The notes under the pieces are model-generated. The model saw nothing but the letters and a program-made list of their open reading frames with translations, did no database searches and was not told the origin of the DNA. 64,000 nucleotides of DNA, from NCBI GenBank assembly GCA_035771175.1, contig CM069597.1, forward strand, positions 8,281,001-8,345,000, written 5' to 3'. This DNA is from Paratinospora sagittata. Its lineage: Eukaryota; Streptophyta; Magnoliopsida; Ranunculales; Menispermaceae. Of this stretch, positions 10,091 through 23,463 are shown piece by piece; position 1 is the first letter of the stretch; each line of letters opens with the position of its first letter. Both the position numbers and the translations under genes were made by a program.

Positions 10091-11100
10091 TGTGTCAGAA
10101 TCCAGATAACCCAAAAAAAAAAAAAGTTACATCTAATAAAATTAACATCTAGTATTCATTAAATTAGTAATACATAGATCCATGTATGTTGATGAAAGGG
10201 ACAGAATATTTGAGTTTTTATGCGAGTTTCCTTAATTTATCTTTAATAAGAGTAGTATATACAAAGGCCACAAGGTTTGAAGATTAATTATCTATATAAT
10301 ATGCATAAGCAGGCCTAAGATACTAATTAAAGAAAATAAAAACATTACCTATGTAGTTTCAAACAACAGAAATTAAATAAGGAAAAAAGCAATTGAAAAA
10401 AAAAAATCTAAGAAAATAATTTTGGATTACCCTTTATAAATTTAAATTATAACTTTATAACTAATAATTAAAATATTAATTATACTATATTAGTATTTGT
10501 ACACGAGCGTTGTGGAATTAGATTTTATTGAAAATAATTAAAATAAAATATTTTTGATTAAAAAAGAATTATATATGCCTTTTCTTTTAATATGATTAAA
10601 TTAAGGAATTTTTTTAAAATAAAAAAAATCCCAAATGTAGGATGTAGTAAAAAAACTAAAATTTAATTAATTATAAAATTATTATTTTAGACCTATTGAC
10701 AATAAAATTAATTTTTATAAAATAAAATTAAAATAATTTTTTTAAGAATATTTTTAATAAAAAAAAGACTTTACCCTCAACTATTTAATATTATTATTAT
10801 GATAATAAATATATAAAAAATTTGATTGAGGGCATTATTAAGGTTTTTGGTTTTTTTTTTTTATTTCAAATGTTAACAGATGGTAATGGATTAACGGGGG
10901 TAATTTAATTTAATTTAATTTAATTAATGGGTAAGAGATGGTGGTTTTGTTTTGGTAGAGGGGCATGTAATGAAATATGGCGGTTGGGTCCAATAATTAG
11001 GATCACGGGAAGGTGACCAGCTGTTCCCGGGCAACGGGCAGATGCGGCCTTCTCTTATTATGCTTATGATTCCAACAGCACCACCAAAGCTGAGACGGTA
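10091..11100. other. AT-rich intergenic and promoter region of the SAP gene
   Basis: Low-complexity A/T runs to about 10980, including a TTTAA microrepeat at 10904-10924. A more mixed stretch (10980-11150) is probably proximal promoter. No ORF or element end is recognised, and no single TATA box is convincing. Confidence 0.4.
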
Positions 11101-11217
11101 GTGGCGGAGGTGGTGGTGGGTTGCGTTAACACTTCTTTATGGCCCTAACCCTACTCATTTCTACAGAGGGACTCGCACGCATAATAATCTTTCGTCTTCT
11201 TCACCCAATTCTCTCCA

Positions 11218-12059
11218 ATGAATAATTTTTTTCTTCATGGCCATGGATGTTTCTTTTCTTTCTTTTTTCTGCAAATCCGGTGAGTTTTTTTTTTTTCGAT
11301 CTTAATCGTAATCCCTTTTGATTTTTGATTATGTTGAAAGATCTCGTTTTTTTTTTTTTTTTTTTTTCTCATATCTGATTGTGGTTGAGGAACGGAATTT
11401 TAGGGTTTGGAATCGGGTTCCGATGATTTGGGGTTTGATTGAGAACTCTATGTTTTCTTTTCGTTTTTTCTTTTAGGCTTTGATTACTGCTTGGAATTCT
11501 TGAGTTTGAACACCTAGTTCTTGAAAAGAATTTCATCTTTTTGATATTTTTTGTTTTTTCCTCATCTTGAAATGAATTGGAGAGCGTGGAGCTGGTTTTG
11601 ATCTCGTTGATTTTTTTTTTCTTTTTTTAATTATCTTGCTGAAGGAAGGTTAGTTGAATTAGGTTAAATTTTCACGCTTGGTGGTATACGAGACCTAGCC
11701 AAATGCTTTTAAGGATTTTGTGCCTGATTATGATTGATAAGTGCTTGAATCGGTCTTCTTCTCTGGATTGTCAATTTTGATTTGAGTTATCTAGCTGAAG
11801 GAAGGTTAGTTGAATTAGGTTCAATTTTCACGATTGGTGGTATACGAGCCCTAGCTAAATACTTTTGAGGATTTTGTGTCTGATTATGATTTATGAGTGG
11901 TTGATTCGGTCTTCTTCTCTGGATTGTCAATTTTGATTTGAGTTGCAAGTATTTTATTACTTGTGTTTTGTGATTTTATTATGTTTCTAATTTAGCAATT
12001 GATGATTAAAATTATTGATAAATGTCAACATATTTTTTATTTTTTATTTTTCAGTTTAG
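11218..12059 (+). promoter_or_regulatory. SAP 5' leader: intron and two overlapping upstream ORFs
   Basis: A good donor (CCG|GTGAGT, exon end 11279) and a good acceptor (T-rich tract then CAG at 12052-12054) define a likely 775-bp leader intron. The exon before it has two upstream ATGs. The ATG at 11218 gives a roughly 33-codon frame across the splice. The ATG at 11237 gives a 15-residue peptide (MAMDVSFLSFFCKSV) ending at TAG 12057-12059. Both would be read before the main ATG at 12576. Upstream ORFs often lower translation of stress genes; that role here is inference. Confidence 0.5.
11633..11944 (+). repeat. 156-bp tandem duplication inside the leader intron
   Basis: Copies 11633-11788 and 11789-11944 share GCTGAAGGAAGGTTAGTTG near the start and CTCTGGATTGTCAATTTTG near the end. 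They differ at scattered positions, so the event is not very recent. Confidence 0.92.
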
Positions 12060-12575
12060 GCACTGACCTTGTGGAAGTGAGACTCATCAAGGGCTGATAT
12101 AGCTGCTGGCATGATTTTGTTAAAAGGAGAGTTCTTTCTGTAGAACTTCTTCAGGGTTAACGCTTTGAGGACCACTTTTGGTTCACTTACTGCAAAGTCT
12201 AAGGCTGGTGCATTTCGGCCTCCAAAAGATTTATTTGTAGGACACATCCATGAGTCATTAACCACAGAATTGTGGGGATTCAGTCTAGAACTGATCTTGA
12301 GTATCGGGTCTTTTGTTATTGGACTTCTGATTCAGATATAAATCTACGAGATTCTCTGGTCCTAGCTAGAGAAAAGGATATTTACAGGGTGAGAGGAGAG
12401 AAACGAAGAAACTTATTTTGTTGAAGAAGGGTGAATTGTAATGCACTGAAGGTTATCTAATATTAGAGGCCTCATAGAGTGACGGACTTGGACCTTAATC
12501 TCCTCAGCCACATTTCGTGGTTCTAGATATTTGATAGTGTTTTCTTTATCGGGTTTCATTTATCTTCTGGAAATC

Positions 12576-13082
12576 ATGGCACAGGAAAGCTGGAAAAAAG
12601 AAACTGAAGAGACCGAGTGCCAAACACCAGAGGGCCCAATCTTATGTGCAAATAACTGTGGCTTTTTTGGAAGCGCTGCTACCAACAACCTATGCTCCAA
12701 GTGCTACAGAGACTTCTTCCTGAAACAGCAACAGCAGCAGCAGCAACTTAAGGCATTTCCTGTTGTTCCGGTTATTGAGAAAACACCACTGCCACTTGAA
12801 CCTGTTGTGGAAGGAGAAGACAAGGTTGAGGAAATTTATGCTGTTACTTCTGAGGGAGCCTCGTCATCTGAAGAAATAGTGAAGCAGCAACGGAACCATT
12901 GCATGACTTGTCGAAAACGGGTTGGATTGACAGGTTTCAAATGCCGTTGTGGGGGTATCTTTTGCTCCTTTCATCGGTACTCTGAGAAGCATGACTGCTC
13001 ATTCGACTACCAGAGTGCTGGCAGGGATGCTATTGCCAAGGCAAACCCTGTTGTAAAGGCTAAGAAAATAGAGAAAATCTGA
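12576..13082 (+). CDS. A20/AN1 zinc-finger stress-associated protein
   Basis: A 168-residue protein, the usual size for plant stress-associated proteins. An A20 finger has ligands C24, C28, C40 and C43 (motif [19 protein letters not shown]). A poly-Gln run (51-57) and an acidic linker follow. The AN1 finger has ligands C109, C112, C123, C125, C130, H133, H139 and C141 ([20 protein letters not shown]). All ligands are present. Members of the family bind ubiquitin through A20 and act in abiotic-stress signalling; some have E3-ligase or redox roles. The frame extends upstream to an ATG at 12531, but 12576 is chosen because MAQES-type starts are family-typical and the upstream residues are hydrophobic and unrelated. 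The coding part has no intron, as is common. Which member it is cannot be told. Confidence 0.96.
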   Translation: MAQESWKKETEETECQTPEGPILCANNCGFFGSAATNNLCSKCYRDFFLKQQQQQQQLKAFPVVPVIEKTPLPLEPVVEGEDKVEEIYAVTSEGASSSEEIVKQQRNHCMTCRKRVGLTGFKCRCGGIFCSFHRYSEKHDCSFDYQSAGRDAIAKANPVVKAKKIEKI

Positions 13083-13788
13083 TGCTATTTTGATGAATGA
13101 TGATAAATCAGGAAGAAGGTATTGTTCTAAGAAACCAGATTTTTTGAGTTTACCTTATCTGAGAAAGGAGAGATTCTTCAAAAAAAGAGGAAAGACAAAA
13201 CATGAAGAATGTGATAAAAGACAAGTAGCAATAGCTATTTGTTTTCTTTTGTTTGTCAGTTTGCAGACCTTTCTCAACCAGATAATGCTTGGTTCAGATT
13301 TCTCCACGGTGCATGTAATGTCTATGATTGCCTAATAATTACCCTGCAGTTTCAGTGAAGTGCTATGTTATAAGTGGTCTGTGTTTGTCTTCGGGCTTTT
13401 GCCACTTGTGTTGGAAGGGTTGTGACATTACATGTGGCAGTTGGAGTTATGATTGGAAGTGATGGTTTAAGGTTAGAACATATTCTGTTTCCTTTTGCAT
13501 ATTTACAAATTTCATGACTACATTGGCTTGCGAATCTCCATTGTTTATTCTGTGTCTGGTGGATGCTCCCATTGTCCTTCTGATGATATTTGAACCTACT
13601 TTTGTATTGCAATGGTCTTCTGCACCTCCATTTAGGTTATAATGAAGATGTTTTAATTAGCTCCATTTCATTATGCTGCTAAATTACAACTGTGATCTAT
13701 GCTTAGACAATAGGTGCAATTCTCAGTGCAGAATCGTATGAGCTTGTACTATGTGCATAATGTATTTGCTATGCCCATGTCTGATCTT
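13083..13788 (+). other. 3' untranslated and downstream region of the SAP gene
   Basis: No further coding signal. T-rich and mixed sequence is consistent with a 3' UTR followed by spacer, ending at the MITE target site TTA (13789-13791). Confidence 0.5.
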
Positions 13789-13791
13789 TTA

Positions 13792-14248
13792 GGGCCCGTT
13801 TGGCAGCCCGGATAAGATAGGATTAGGATGGGATAGGGTTATTTTTATCCCCTATCCTGTGTTTGGAGGTGAGGCGGAACGGGATAAATCAATCCGACCA
13901 AATTAGTGGGATTGATTTATCCCGCCCCATTTTTATTTTATTTTTCCTCCTCCTCCTCATCGTCTTCTTCTTCTTTTTCTTCTTCTGCACATTTCTTCTT
14001 TAAAAAAAAAAAGTAAATAAAATTCCAACTGGTTTTGTGATTTGCAAAACCAGCCAGTTTTGATTTTTTTGATTTTTTATTTTATAAGTTTAATATAATT
14101 GTTTTAAAAATTAAGTTATAAAAAAAATATTTAATTATTTTTTTTATTTCAATTTCAAACCCACTTCAAATATAGAATTATATTATTTATAATCCTATCA
14201 TATTCTATCCTATTTTGTCCTATTCAATCATTCTATCCAAACGGACCT
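13792..14248. mobile_element. Tourist-like MITE (457 bp)
   Basis: The ends are GGGCCCGTTTGG and, on the other strand, AGGTCCGTTTGG. They are flanked by the direct repeat TTA at 13789-13791 and 14249-14251, the PIF/Harbinger signature. Subterminal GGATAGGAT-type motifs occur in inverted orientation at both sides. There is no coding capacity. Confidence 0.82.
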
Positions 14249-14251
14249 TTA

Positions 14252-15664
14252 GCGTATGGTAGACTGTCAGGTCTCTACTAGATATGCCTAATTTCTAAGT
14301 GATCATACTGTTGATATCCGTGTTATTTATCTCGTCCTCGTCAGACAAGCATATCGCAATTTTAATCATTGCTGACATCTCATTTTGTCTTCATGTGTTC
14401 GTGACCTACCAGCTTCCAGCTTGTCTCTTTGACCTTTCGTGACCTCTTTACTATGTTTGCGTTCTCAGTTATTTTCCTGCATCATTTTTGTGTATGGTAT
14501 GGAAGGATAGCAAATTGAAATTTTTATCCTTTTAGACTATCTTTTAATTTCTTGAATATTTCCTCTCTTCCATTCTTCTTGTGTACTTTCCAGTAGTCCT
14601 TGAAGTTTTTGTTCTGTGTTAGTATTATTTTGTTCTGCTTCATGATTCAGGAGTCATAGCTGTTTATTGATTTCATTTCAGAAATAACAAAAGATAAGGG
14701 TTTGAGTCGGTTGACTATAAATTGTAGATTATTGTCAAGAAGAAACCTTTGCTTTTCTATTGATCTAGAGCTATACTAGATGTTAGTGATCGTTAACTTT
14801 AGTATTTTCGGTAAATGAACAGAAGAAACTTGTGCAATGATGATTTAATTGATCTTTTCTTTCAATGTGGTAAATCATTGAAACATAAATAGAAATGAAC
14901 ATGCTCAAGAAAGAGTCAGAGTAGATAAAATTGAAAATAAAATGAGAGAAAACCACCAAGTGAAGTGCTTTGGACGCATACAATATAGATCATAGGATGT
15001 ACCAGTTAGCTGTTAACAATTTGCAATAATGATAGAGAGAAAAGAAGACTTAAGAAAATTAATATCAAAACATATAATTAAGAAATATATAACTACTTGT
15101 AATATAAATGTTGATTTAGCCTTTGATATAGCAAAAGTGAATGAAGTAGATTCCTATCGTTGGAAAAAGGCTTTGTTGAGTTGTTTTGTTCAATGAAAGC
15201 TGTGACCATTGTATTCTCTTTTCTTTGCTGTTCCTCTTTGCTGATCCTCTTTAAGAAGAGATAATGATAATCAACAAATAATGCTTCTGAACTACCAAGT
15301 TAATATATCATCTTTTAATCTTCCTACATGATACCTAGATGGGGTGCATTGTCATTCGCTCTCTTCATTAGGGATGTGAGTGATAGGAATTGACTGTGTT
15401 ATCTTTTATTGACGTAACCAAATCATCTTTTTTCTCTGTCAGATGTCAGAGAAATCATATTTGTTAAGTATCTTCAATTTCCTGTTGCTATTTACTGACA
15501 GCAATCTCCTACCACTATTTATTTTCATCTATTAGAAGTTTGGATACACATGATTATAAGATGCTATTGTTGATGGATCCAAGTCGAAAATATCATTAGG
15601 TTTATGAGTTGAAAAACTCACCTTATTTTTGGAGTATTGCATTGGTTTTGGAATTATTAATGTA
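14252..15664. other. Intergenic spacer
   Basis: No gene, element terminus or repeat array recognised. Short ORFs here lack codon bias and recognisable domains. Confidence 0.4.
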
Positions 15665-17570
15665 AACACATCTAAATACCTACAAAATAAAGCAAATCAA
15701 ATCAATAACACACTAAAGTGTGAAACGGATCAAATTATAAATTAATAAACCAAATTAATGCATAAAAATTTAAATTATCCTAAACTAACAATTGTATCAA
15801 AATTAACATAAACACATGAAATTAATGCATAAAATGTCCTAAAACACACCTAAAACATTCTCTAAAACCTATCTAAATATGCAACTATTAAATACCCCCA
15901 AACTTAAAACTTTGATCGTCCCAAGCAAATGGAAAACAAAACTCATAATTAACATATTCCTTCTAAAGTCACATTCTCACACAAATAAAGACTTACTCAA
16001 TCATTGTAAACACATATATGGCCTCCAAGATTACACCAAAAAGAATATTCACTTCTAGGAAGAACTTCAAGAGTGTAGAGTTGTCTAGAATTTCAACCCA
16101 ACTCTTACCAAGCTCCACCTTTGAATCTTTCACATATAAGTACATAGCTAATCTCATCAAACTAATCATGCAAGTCATGAGCAAATGCAAGCAAGTATTA
16201 AGTGTAAGATCTCAAAATATACAAAAAAAAAAAAGAAAAATTTTAGCTCAAAAACACCCTAACACTTTGATTAATTGTTAACATTCACTATATTACATTT
16301 GAAAACAAAACCCCAATTACAACGCATATTTCCTCTGAAAAATTTAACTTTTCATTCACTCCCCATTCTTTTGTTTGTTTTTATCGTCAGTCATTTTTTT
16401 CTTTCATAGAATGCTACACCCCCAAACTTATTTCTTTTCAACACATTTTTTTTTCTTTTTTTCATTTTTTATTTATTTATAACTCATAAGTGAACTTCAC
16501 ATTTTTTTTCTTCTTTATCACCTTTTTCTTTCCCATTGTTCTTCTTTCCAAACTGAGCGTCGCTTTTCTCGCGCATTTCACCACCCATCAGCGTCACGTC
16601 AGAACATTTAATGTGGCTTTTTTTTTTCTGTGGGCTTGGCCAATTTTTGCTCCTGTTCGACTTGAGTTCTTCGTGCTTCTCTTTTACATCTTCTTGTACA
16701 TGTTTTCGTTATCCAAAACCATGACTAACACATCTAAATACCTACAAAACAAAGCAAATCAAATCAATAACACACTAAAGTATGAAATTGATCAAATCAT
16801 AAACTAATAAACCAAATTAATGCATAAAAATCCAAATTATCTTAAACTAATAATTGTATCAAAACTAACATAAACACATGAAACCAATGCATAAAATGTC
16901 CTAAAACACCTAAAACATTCTCTAAAACCTATCTAAATATGCAACTATCAAATACTTCCAAACTTAGGACTTTGATCGTCCCGAGCAAAGAGAAAATAAA
17001 ACTAAAACTCATAATTAACATATCTCTTCTAAAATCACATTCTTACACAAATAAAGACTTACTCAATCATTGTAAACACATATATGACCTCCAAGATTAC
17101 ACCAAAAAGAATATTCACTTCTAGGAAGAACTTCAAGAGTGTAGAGTTGTCTAGAATTTTAACCCAACTCTTACCAAGCGCCACCTTTGATTCTTTTACA
17201 TATAAGTACATAGCTAATCTCATCAAACTAATCATGCAAGTCATGAACAAATGCAAGCAAGTATTAAGTGTAAGATCTCAAAATATATTATTTACATTAG
17301 AACTTCATAGGCAAGTCTTTCACGCCACTCTCCACTAATGTAGATCACACACCGTTCAGGATCAAAAGGTCTTTCATAGGTTGTAATACAAGGCTTAGGT
17401 TCAAAGGTAGGAAAAATAGAAAAAATTTAGCTCAAGAATACCCTAAACACTTTGATTAATTGCTAACATCCACTATATTACATTTGAAACCAAAACCCCA
17501 ATTTCAGTGCATATATCTTCTGAAAAATTTAACTTTTCATTTCTCCCCATTCTTTTGTTTGCTTTTACCA
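15665..17570 (-). repeat. ~1.06-kb direct duplication of a gypsy (Tat/Athila-like) 3' region
   Basis: Two diverged copies start at about 15665 and 16727 (period 1062 bp). On the - strand both contain GATCAAAGTTTTAAGTTTGG or a variant, near GTTTGGGGGTAT, a signature often seen near the 3' end of large Tat/Athila-type elements. The second copy holds about 130 bp (17288-17420) absent from the first, otherwise the order is the same up to a shared CTCCCCATTCTTTTGTTTG. No ORF survives. Family assignment is tentative; the duplication itself is plain. Confidence 0.75.
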
Positions 17571-20330
17571 AATAAATTTTTTTCAGTGTCATGGACTAAA
17601 CAGAGGCTTTTAAGGTGGTGTTTGTTACTAAAGTTATTAATTTTTTGGTGAGGATATTGGCATATTAAGTGCATTGATGAACTTATATTTTTTATGAAAT
17701 AAATCCTGTTCAGTATGCATTGATGAACTAAATTCGTAACAAAACGCATGTAATAAGCTTCAACTGTATTTCTCTACATTTTCAAAACTTGCGAATTTTA
17801 TTCATAATGATTATATGTTCAAACGATTCTCTATTTCATCATAAAGATTGGTTGCAACATGGTTAGAAATTTTTTTTATATAAAATCATTAATAAAAATA
17901 CACTTGCAACACATACGTAAAACACTAATCCTAATAAAAAAAAATCAAATCAAACTTATTAATAATGACCAGCTCTAGTAAAACACTAATCAAATAAAAA
18001 AATAATAAAAAAAAGTTCTCTTAAAAACTCCTTTTAAAGACATTATAAATGAAGGTAGTCAAACAAAAAAACAAGACATAATACATGAAGAAAGTAAGCA
18101 GAGAAAGGGGGAAAAAAGAGCTAATTGATACTATACAGGGCAGAAGAGGAAAAAGAAGCAGGGAGAGAAGGACAACAGAGAGAAAGAGAAGAGAAGAAAG
18201 TATAGAGGGAAGGAAAGGGAAAGCTCCTATTTATTGACCTTTTTCTTCTACATTTTCTGGTCTATCAAAATGGTTGTGGGAGAGGCATTGGAATCTGGTG
18301 TTGGTTGAGAGAGGAAGTTTATAGAATGTTGAGATTAGATGAGAGAGAGAGTGTGATTTGATGAGAGAAGGTCAAAAGTGATGGAGAGACACAGGGAGAA
18401 GAGGGTTGATAGAAGTCGTGAAGAAGAGGGTTGGTTTTGTTTAGAAGGTCGGGAGGGTTAGATTTCCAATTAAGCATGGTCGTCATTAAATAGAAAAACA
18501 GAGAAAGAGTTGGATTGGAAAGGAGAAAAAAGGATGAAATATAGAAGATGGAGAGGGAGAGGGAGAGGGGAGCCGAGCCCAATTCTCTATTTATTGAAAT
18601 AACCTGTTGTAAAGTTACTTCTTTAGTTATAACTTTTAAAAAAATTATATTTATATCCAAAAAACTTATTCCCTTACCCACTTTCATTTTTTAATCACTT
18701 TCCTTTTTCACTTTATTACACAATTCAATAATTAAAAACTCGGATTGGATAAATTTTCTTTTATAAAGTACAAATTTAAATAATTAAACTAATAGTTAAA
18801 ATTAAAAAATTATAAAAAATAGAATTTCAAGTTTTACATTTTTAAAAAATCAAATTCAATAAATATTCAATTTTAAAGTTAAAAGAATAAAAATTAACAA
18901 TTAAACAAATAAGATGATGTAAATATCCGGTGAACAATACCATACAAGTGGGTGTGGCATTCGAGGACGGGCAACTATGAAAAACAAAAAGCGTAAAAGT
19001 AAAAACAAATTAAAAATGATTTATTATGGTACAGTAAAAAAAAACTTGTTGGTGCCTCGGCACCCGAGGGAGAGGTATCTAATAAGGAGTAACGATTTTA
19101 TAATGGACAATGTTAAAGACTGTCAAACTCCACTTCACACTTTCACGAGGGGAGTGATGTGTGGTCCACTTTGTCTAAAGTCAACCATTTTTTTTGTCTC
19201 TACACGTTTTTGGACTTGTTCTCTCTCTACACTTTTTGAAAAGTGAGCACATTTTTTTAAAAAAAAGTTATTTATTTTTAAAAAATAAATTTATATGTCA
19301 TTTTCACACATCTTCAGTGTATAGTGGAGTTCCATTTAGAGTCTCCTAACATGTGTCCATTCTAAACGCAACAACATTGTATTATTATTATTATTATTAT
19401 TATCTTATAGATGTATAAAATAACTAAAATTAAATAGTAAACATTATTAAAAAGATCATTGTTAAAATAGTTAACATTAAAAACAAACTTCTAGTAGTAT
19501 TAAGTAAAATACGATTATTAAAGTAATCTATTTAACACGAAAAGTAAGTAATATTATTAAATTATTTCTTGAAATGTTTAATATCATTAAATAAATTACT
19601 ACTAATAGTATTACTCTTAGAGTAACTACTAATATTAAAAATTTCTATTATCAACATATTTTAATAATATTTAAAATAGATTGATATTATTAAAACAATA
19701 TATTTAACATGGAGATTAATTTGAAAATATTAAAATTTTTTATCAAAAAATTAATAATTTGATATTGCATTATTAATAATTAAAAATTAATAATAGCAAT
19801 AATTTATTATTATAGAAACAGTTTATATACACAGCCTAAAATTATTTTATTAGTAATAATATCAAGAGAGTTGAAATTCTAAAAATTATTATTAAAATAA
19901 TATAATTTACATGGAAAGTAATTTAATATTATTTAAAATTATATATATATTATTTTATATATTATTTTTATTAATTTTATTATGATATTTTAAGTAAAGT
20001 AGTTTAAAATTCTCATGTGTGATTAAACACAACATTATCATATCATATCTATTTTCACTTTTAGATTACCCTCAATTACTTTTTTAATAATCGGATTTTC
20101 ATTCTCATCTTTAAATTCTTACATGCTAAACCTGTAACAAACAACAATATTTAACACTACAATAACGAGATATATATATATATATATATATATTTATAGA
20201 TACCATAAATTAGAGATACTTAAACTAAAATCATATAAATAAAAAAGACAAAAGAAAAAAGAAAAAGATTACTCTATGTCGTAAAAAGTTTTTTTTTGTT
20301 TTTTTCTATAGGAAAAAATAGATGAGTTTC
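17571..20330. other. AT-rich intergenic stretch
   Basis: Contains a purine-rich GA tract (18095-18590), an ATT microsatellite (19380-19402) and a TA run (20169-20193). A segment at about 18915-19060 resembles 46980-47120, so a dispersed unclassified repeat is likely. No gene seen. Confidence 0.45.
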
Positions 20331-21150
20331 ACCTAAAGTGAGAACTGACATGTGACCCGTTGTAGACCGTCAAGAACCCAAATCTGAAAATCCAAAAACA
20401 CCCATAGATCATAATATTCAAGTTCTTCTAGCATTATTTCATCTAACAAGATCAAATCTCCAAAGAAATGCATAAAAGAGAACTAATATCTCAATATCAA
20501 GTAAAAAACCCCATTGGTTGCTATTGCTTGAAGAACAAGTAAACTCCAAAAATCACTTTTAATCCCTTTTTTTTTGTTTAAAATCATGTTTAAAACATTA
20601 AGAAACCTTTAAAAACATCATTCAAGCCCCCAAGAAACCCATACAAACTCATAAACCCAACTTAAGCAAGATAGCTTGTGAACAAAAAACCCAAAATCAA
20701 GAAGATTCTCAAAAAAAAAAAAAAAAAAAGGTAAGAGATTATACCTTTAATCTCCTTGATTTGATCTTTAGAAGCCTTAAATCACCCTTTGATGACCTTG
20801 GAACTCCTTTGGACCTCCCACAAACTCTCCCAAATCGCCCCTCAAGCGCTCTTTCTTTTAGCAAAAGTTGGAAAGGTCAAAATGAGGAGAAAATTGGTCT
20901 ATTTATAGACTCTCGGGCATAGGAACGCGTTTCCTGGCTATGGGAGAGCGTTTCCACAGTCCAGAGACCTTTTGGGAAAAGGGAACTCGAGGGTCATAAG
21001 AACCACCAATATGATTTTTATCACACAACACACATGCTAGGGATTCGAGAAGAAGAGACTCAATACCCGCAACACTTGAATGGAGGAAAGAGATGCCAAC
21101 GGACAGAGACGAGAGAGAAATGAAGAGGAGAAAGATCACTGTATTCAATA
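20331..21150 (-). mobile_element. Possible degenerate LTR, - strand
   Basis: On the - strand a CTATAAATAG box (~20898-20907) is preceded by short GCGTTTCC-type repeats (20920-20960) and followed by about 550 bp of untranslated-looking sequence, the layout of several LTRs in this window. Ends and target duplication are not seen. A leader-peptide-like ORF at 20903-21148 is better explained as chance. Confidence 0.3.
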
Positions 21151-21190
21151 ATCAGTAATCAATAATGGTGGTTTTCAATTACATCTTAAA

Positions 21191-21518
21191 TGTTATAAAT
21201 GTATTTGAATATCATCATAACCTCCAATTCATTATAAGTATTTTGTAACCTTTATATTCGTGTTCGATTTAATTTTGTAATAACCAATGAAATTAATCTT
21301 TATAACCATTGGATTTATTGATATTGTTAATATAATTTAATCCCCTATTATAATCATGAGCCTATATAAAGAGGTGCTTAGATTACACAAGATGTACAAA
21401 AGGCTTATAGAAGTCTAGAATATCATGAGAATAAAATATCTTCCTATTTCTCTATTTCTTCTGTGAACATGTCTCCTTTTATATTTGATTATATGTAATG
21501 ATTTCTATTTATTTTACA
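21191..21518 (+). mobile_element. Copia 5' LTR
   Basis: Runs from TGTTATAAATG to TATTTTACA and carries a TATATAAA box at 21363-21370. Inside it, at 21519, ACACGTTATCAACAC follows directly, a leader start frequently found in plant copia elements. By eye it is about 90% like the 3' LTR. Confidence 0.88.
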
Positions 21519-22078
21519 ACACGTTATCAACACTGTTGAAAGCTCTGGAAATTGAAGGAGATTGTTTGTCTAAATGAAAAAGGTATATTGGTGGTAAGAT
21601 TATATATCTTATTTTTTTATTTGATACTATTTGATATTGAATTATTTTATATTGTCATTATTTTATATTTTGTTTATAGCCTCAAGATATGTAGAAAAAT
21701 CATATGTTTGAAGCTATATTATTATATTTTGATTCATATGGCAAAAAGCTGTGAAAAAAATATTTTATAGCCTAAAGTTATAAAAAAAAAAAAAATTCTA
21801 GCCGAAAGCTAGACTGGGAAGATTATTATGGTTGATTGCACCTGAAGTTGCAATACCAATAAGATGTAAATATTGTGATCCTTGATCCAAAATTTTTATG
21901 ATCAAATTCACTAAAGTTGCAAGATCAAAGTTATGTGAAATAAAATGAAGAAGACATTATTTTACACTTCAAATATGTTCCTAAAGTAGTAAAATAGAGA
22001 GTGTTGAAGTATTCTCAAGAAAAGCTTGTAATGAAAAATCACATGTTGAAATGAAAAAAAAATTGTAATGAAAAATTA

Positions 22079-23463
22079 TGTAATACCCTGTATTTCACAA
22101 AAAAAAAAGAAAAAAAAATTTGGACACATGTGCCTGGACTTCTAGGCGCCAAAAACTCTATATAAACCAACCCTCCCCTCTTCATTTTTCACACTAAATT
22201 CACTTCAAATTGTGATTTTTCCTCCTCTTTTCACTCATATTGAGTTTTTAGTCTTTTGAGAGTCTCTGTCCGAGACTCTCAGTGCAGTACGACGAAGTTC
22301 TGTCCGGAGGAAAGCGCCAGATCTGAAAAAGAAGTTATCTAAAGGTGGGGAACGAAACATAGGTTTGCGCGTTTTATAACTTTTATTAAAGTTTACATTC
22401 AGTTATTATTATATCTACTGTCCATTTACACTGCATTATGTCATATAATGTTTATACTGTCGCATTTATGCCTGTACACTTGGAATTCACGTATTATACT
22501 GTTATAATGTCGAATTTGTGGTCAATCTGACTCAACTAGACTCGGTCTTGTCCTCAGTAACTTTAAATAGTAAACGGGAGGCAGCGGGCTGCTCTAGGCG
22601 ATTGGTTATTTAAGCAAACCTTGTGACTCACCTCTTAACTGGAAACTGATCTAGTTGATCTTATTGAAAGCTATCAGCTTATACAAATAATACTGAATGT
22701 CCTAACCTTGCACGTCGTGATACCAACTCTGATAAGGATCACCAGACGTTGTCAAAATCAGTCTAAATGTCAAGAAAGGACCAGACCAGTAGACTAGACC
22801 AGTTCATGCATTGACATCATACATATCACCACCTAGGGACGTATATGGTTTATGACTCATAGAATAGTAAGGAGCATTGCTCGCTATTCATTATATTTCT
22901 CTGGAGAGGGACGTACATGAGAACCCGGCTACGCCCGGGGAGGGACATCAGTACGTGAATCCATAGCATCGTTCCTGAGGAGGGACGTACAGTAAGAACC
23001 TGACTACGCCCGGGGAAGGACACCTGTACGTGAACTCAGGCGATGTACGTTTATTAAACCATTACGAGACGGTGTCACACATTCATACATATTGATTGAT
23101 TATGATGCTCACATGTGTATTTAAGATATTTGATATTGAAGTATGCTTTATTAATTGTTATACTCACGAACTATTTACCCACTGAGCGCGTTAAGCTCAC
23201 TCAATTATTATCCAATCTTTCACAGAAAATTAGGATGGACTGGGTGCAGGTTATGGGGCCCACATTTTGTACCCTTCGTATGATTCATTGAGAATTTTGG
23301 GGAGTATGTTCCCTTGACCATATTATGTACAAAAATATTCTGAATTAAATGAAATCAGATTTGTACCGTTTTATATTTTCGTTGCGCACTCTGTTGTTAC
23401 CATTGTTATGATTCCAAATACGCGCCCCGTCCGTGAGTGTACCACCGGTGGCAGGGTGTGACA
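22079..23463 (+). mobile_element. Solo LTR, GAACGTTC gypsy family, variant without the array (1385 bp)
   Basis: Begins TGTAATACCC, ends GGGTGTGACA, with the perfect target duplication AATTA at 22074-22078 and 23464-23468. The U3 has only GGACACATGTGCCTGGAC-like remnants where other copies carry palindromes. It keeps a ~250-bp block (about 22440-22690) missing from the LTRs at 3387 and 8765. It inserted into the copia element and is therefore younger than that element. Confidence 0.96.

Noticed and set aside
12056..12265. - strand ORF of 69 codons before the SAP gene
   Set aside because: It lies antisense to the probable SAP leader exon and has no recognised domain.
13090..13335. + strand ORF just after the SAP stop
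   Set aside because: Lies in the 3' UTR, lacks a recognised domain and follows the stop in another frame.
16490..16807. Phe-rich hydrophobic ORF
   Set aside because: Generated by T-rich low-complexity DNA; no conserved feature.
20903..21148. - strand ORF with a signal-peptide-like hydrophobic start
   Set aside because: No downstream domain, no homology I recognise, and it overlaps a TATA-like, LTR-like segment; likely chance.
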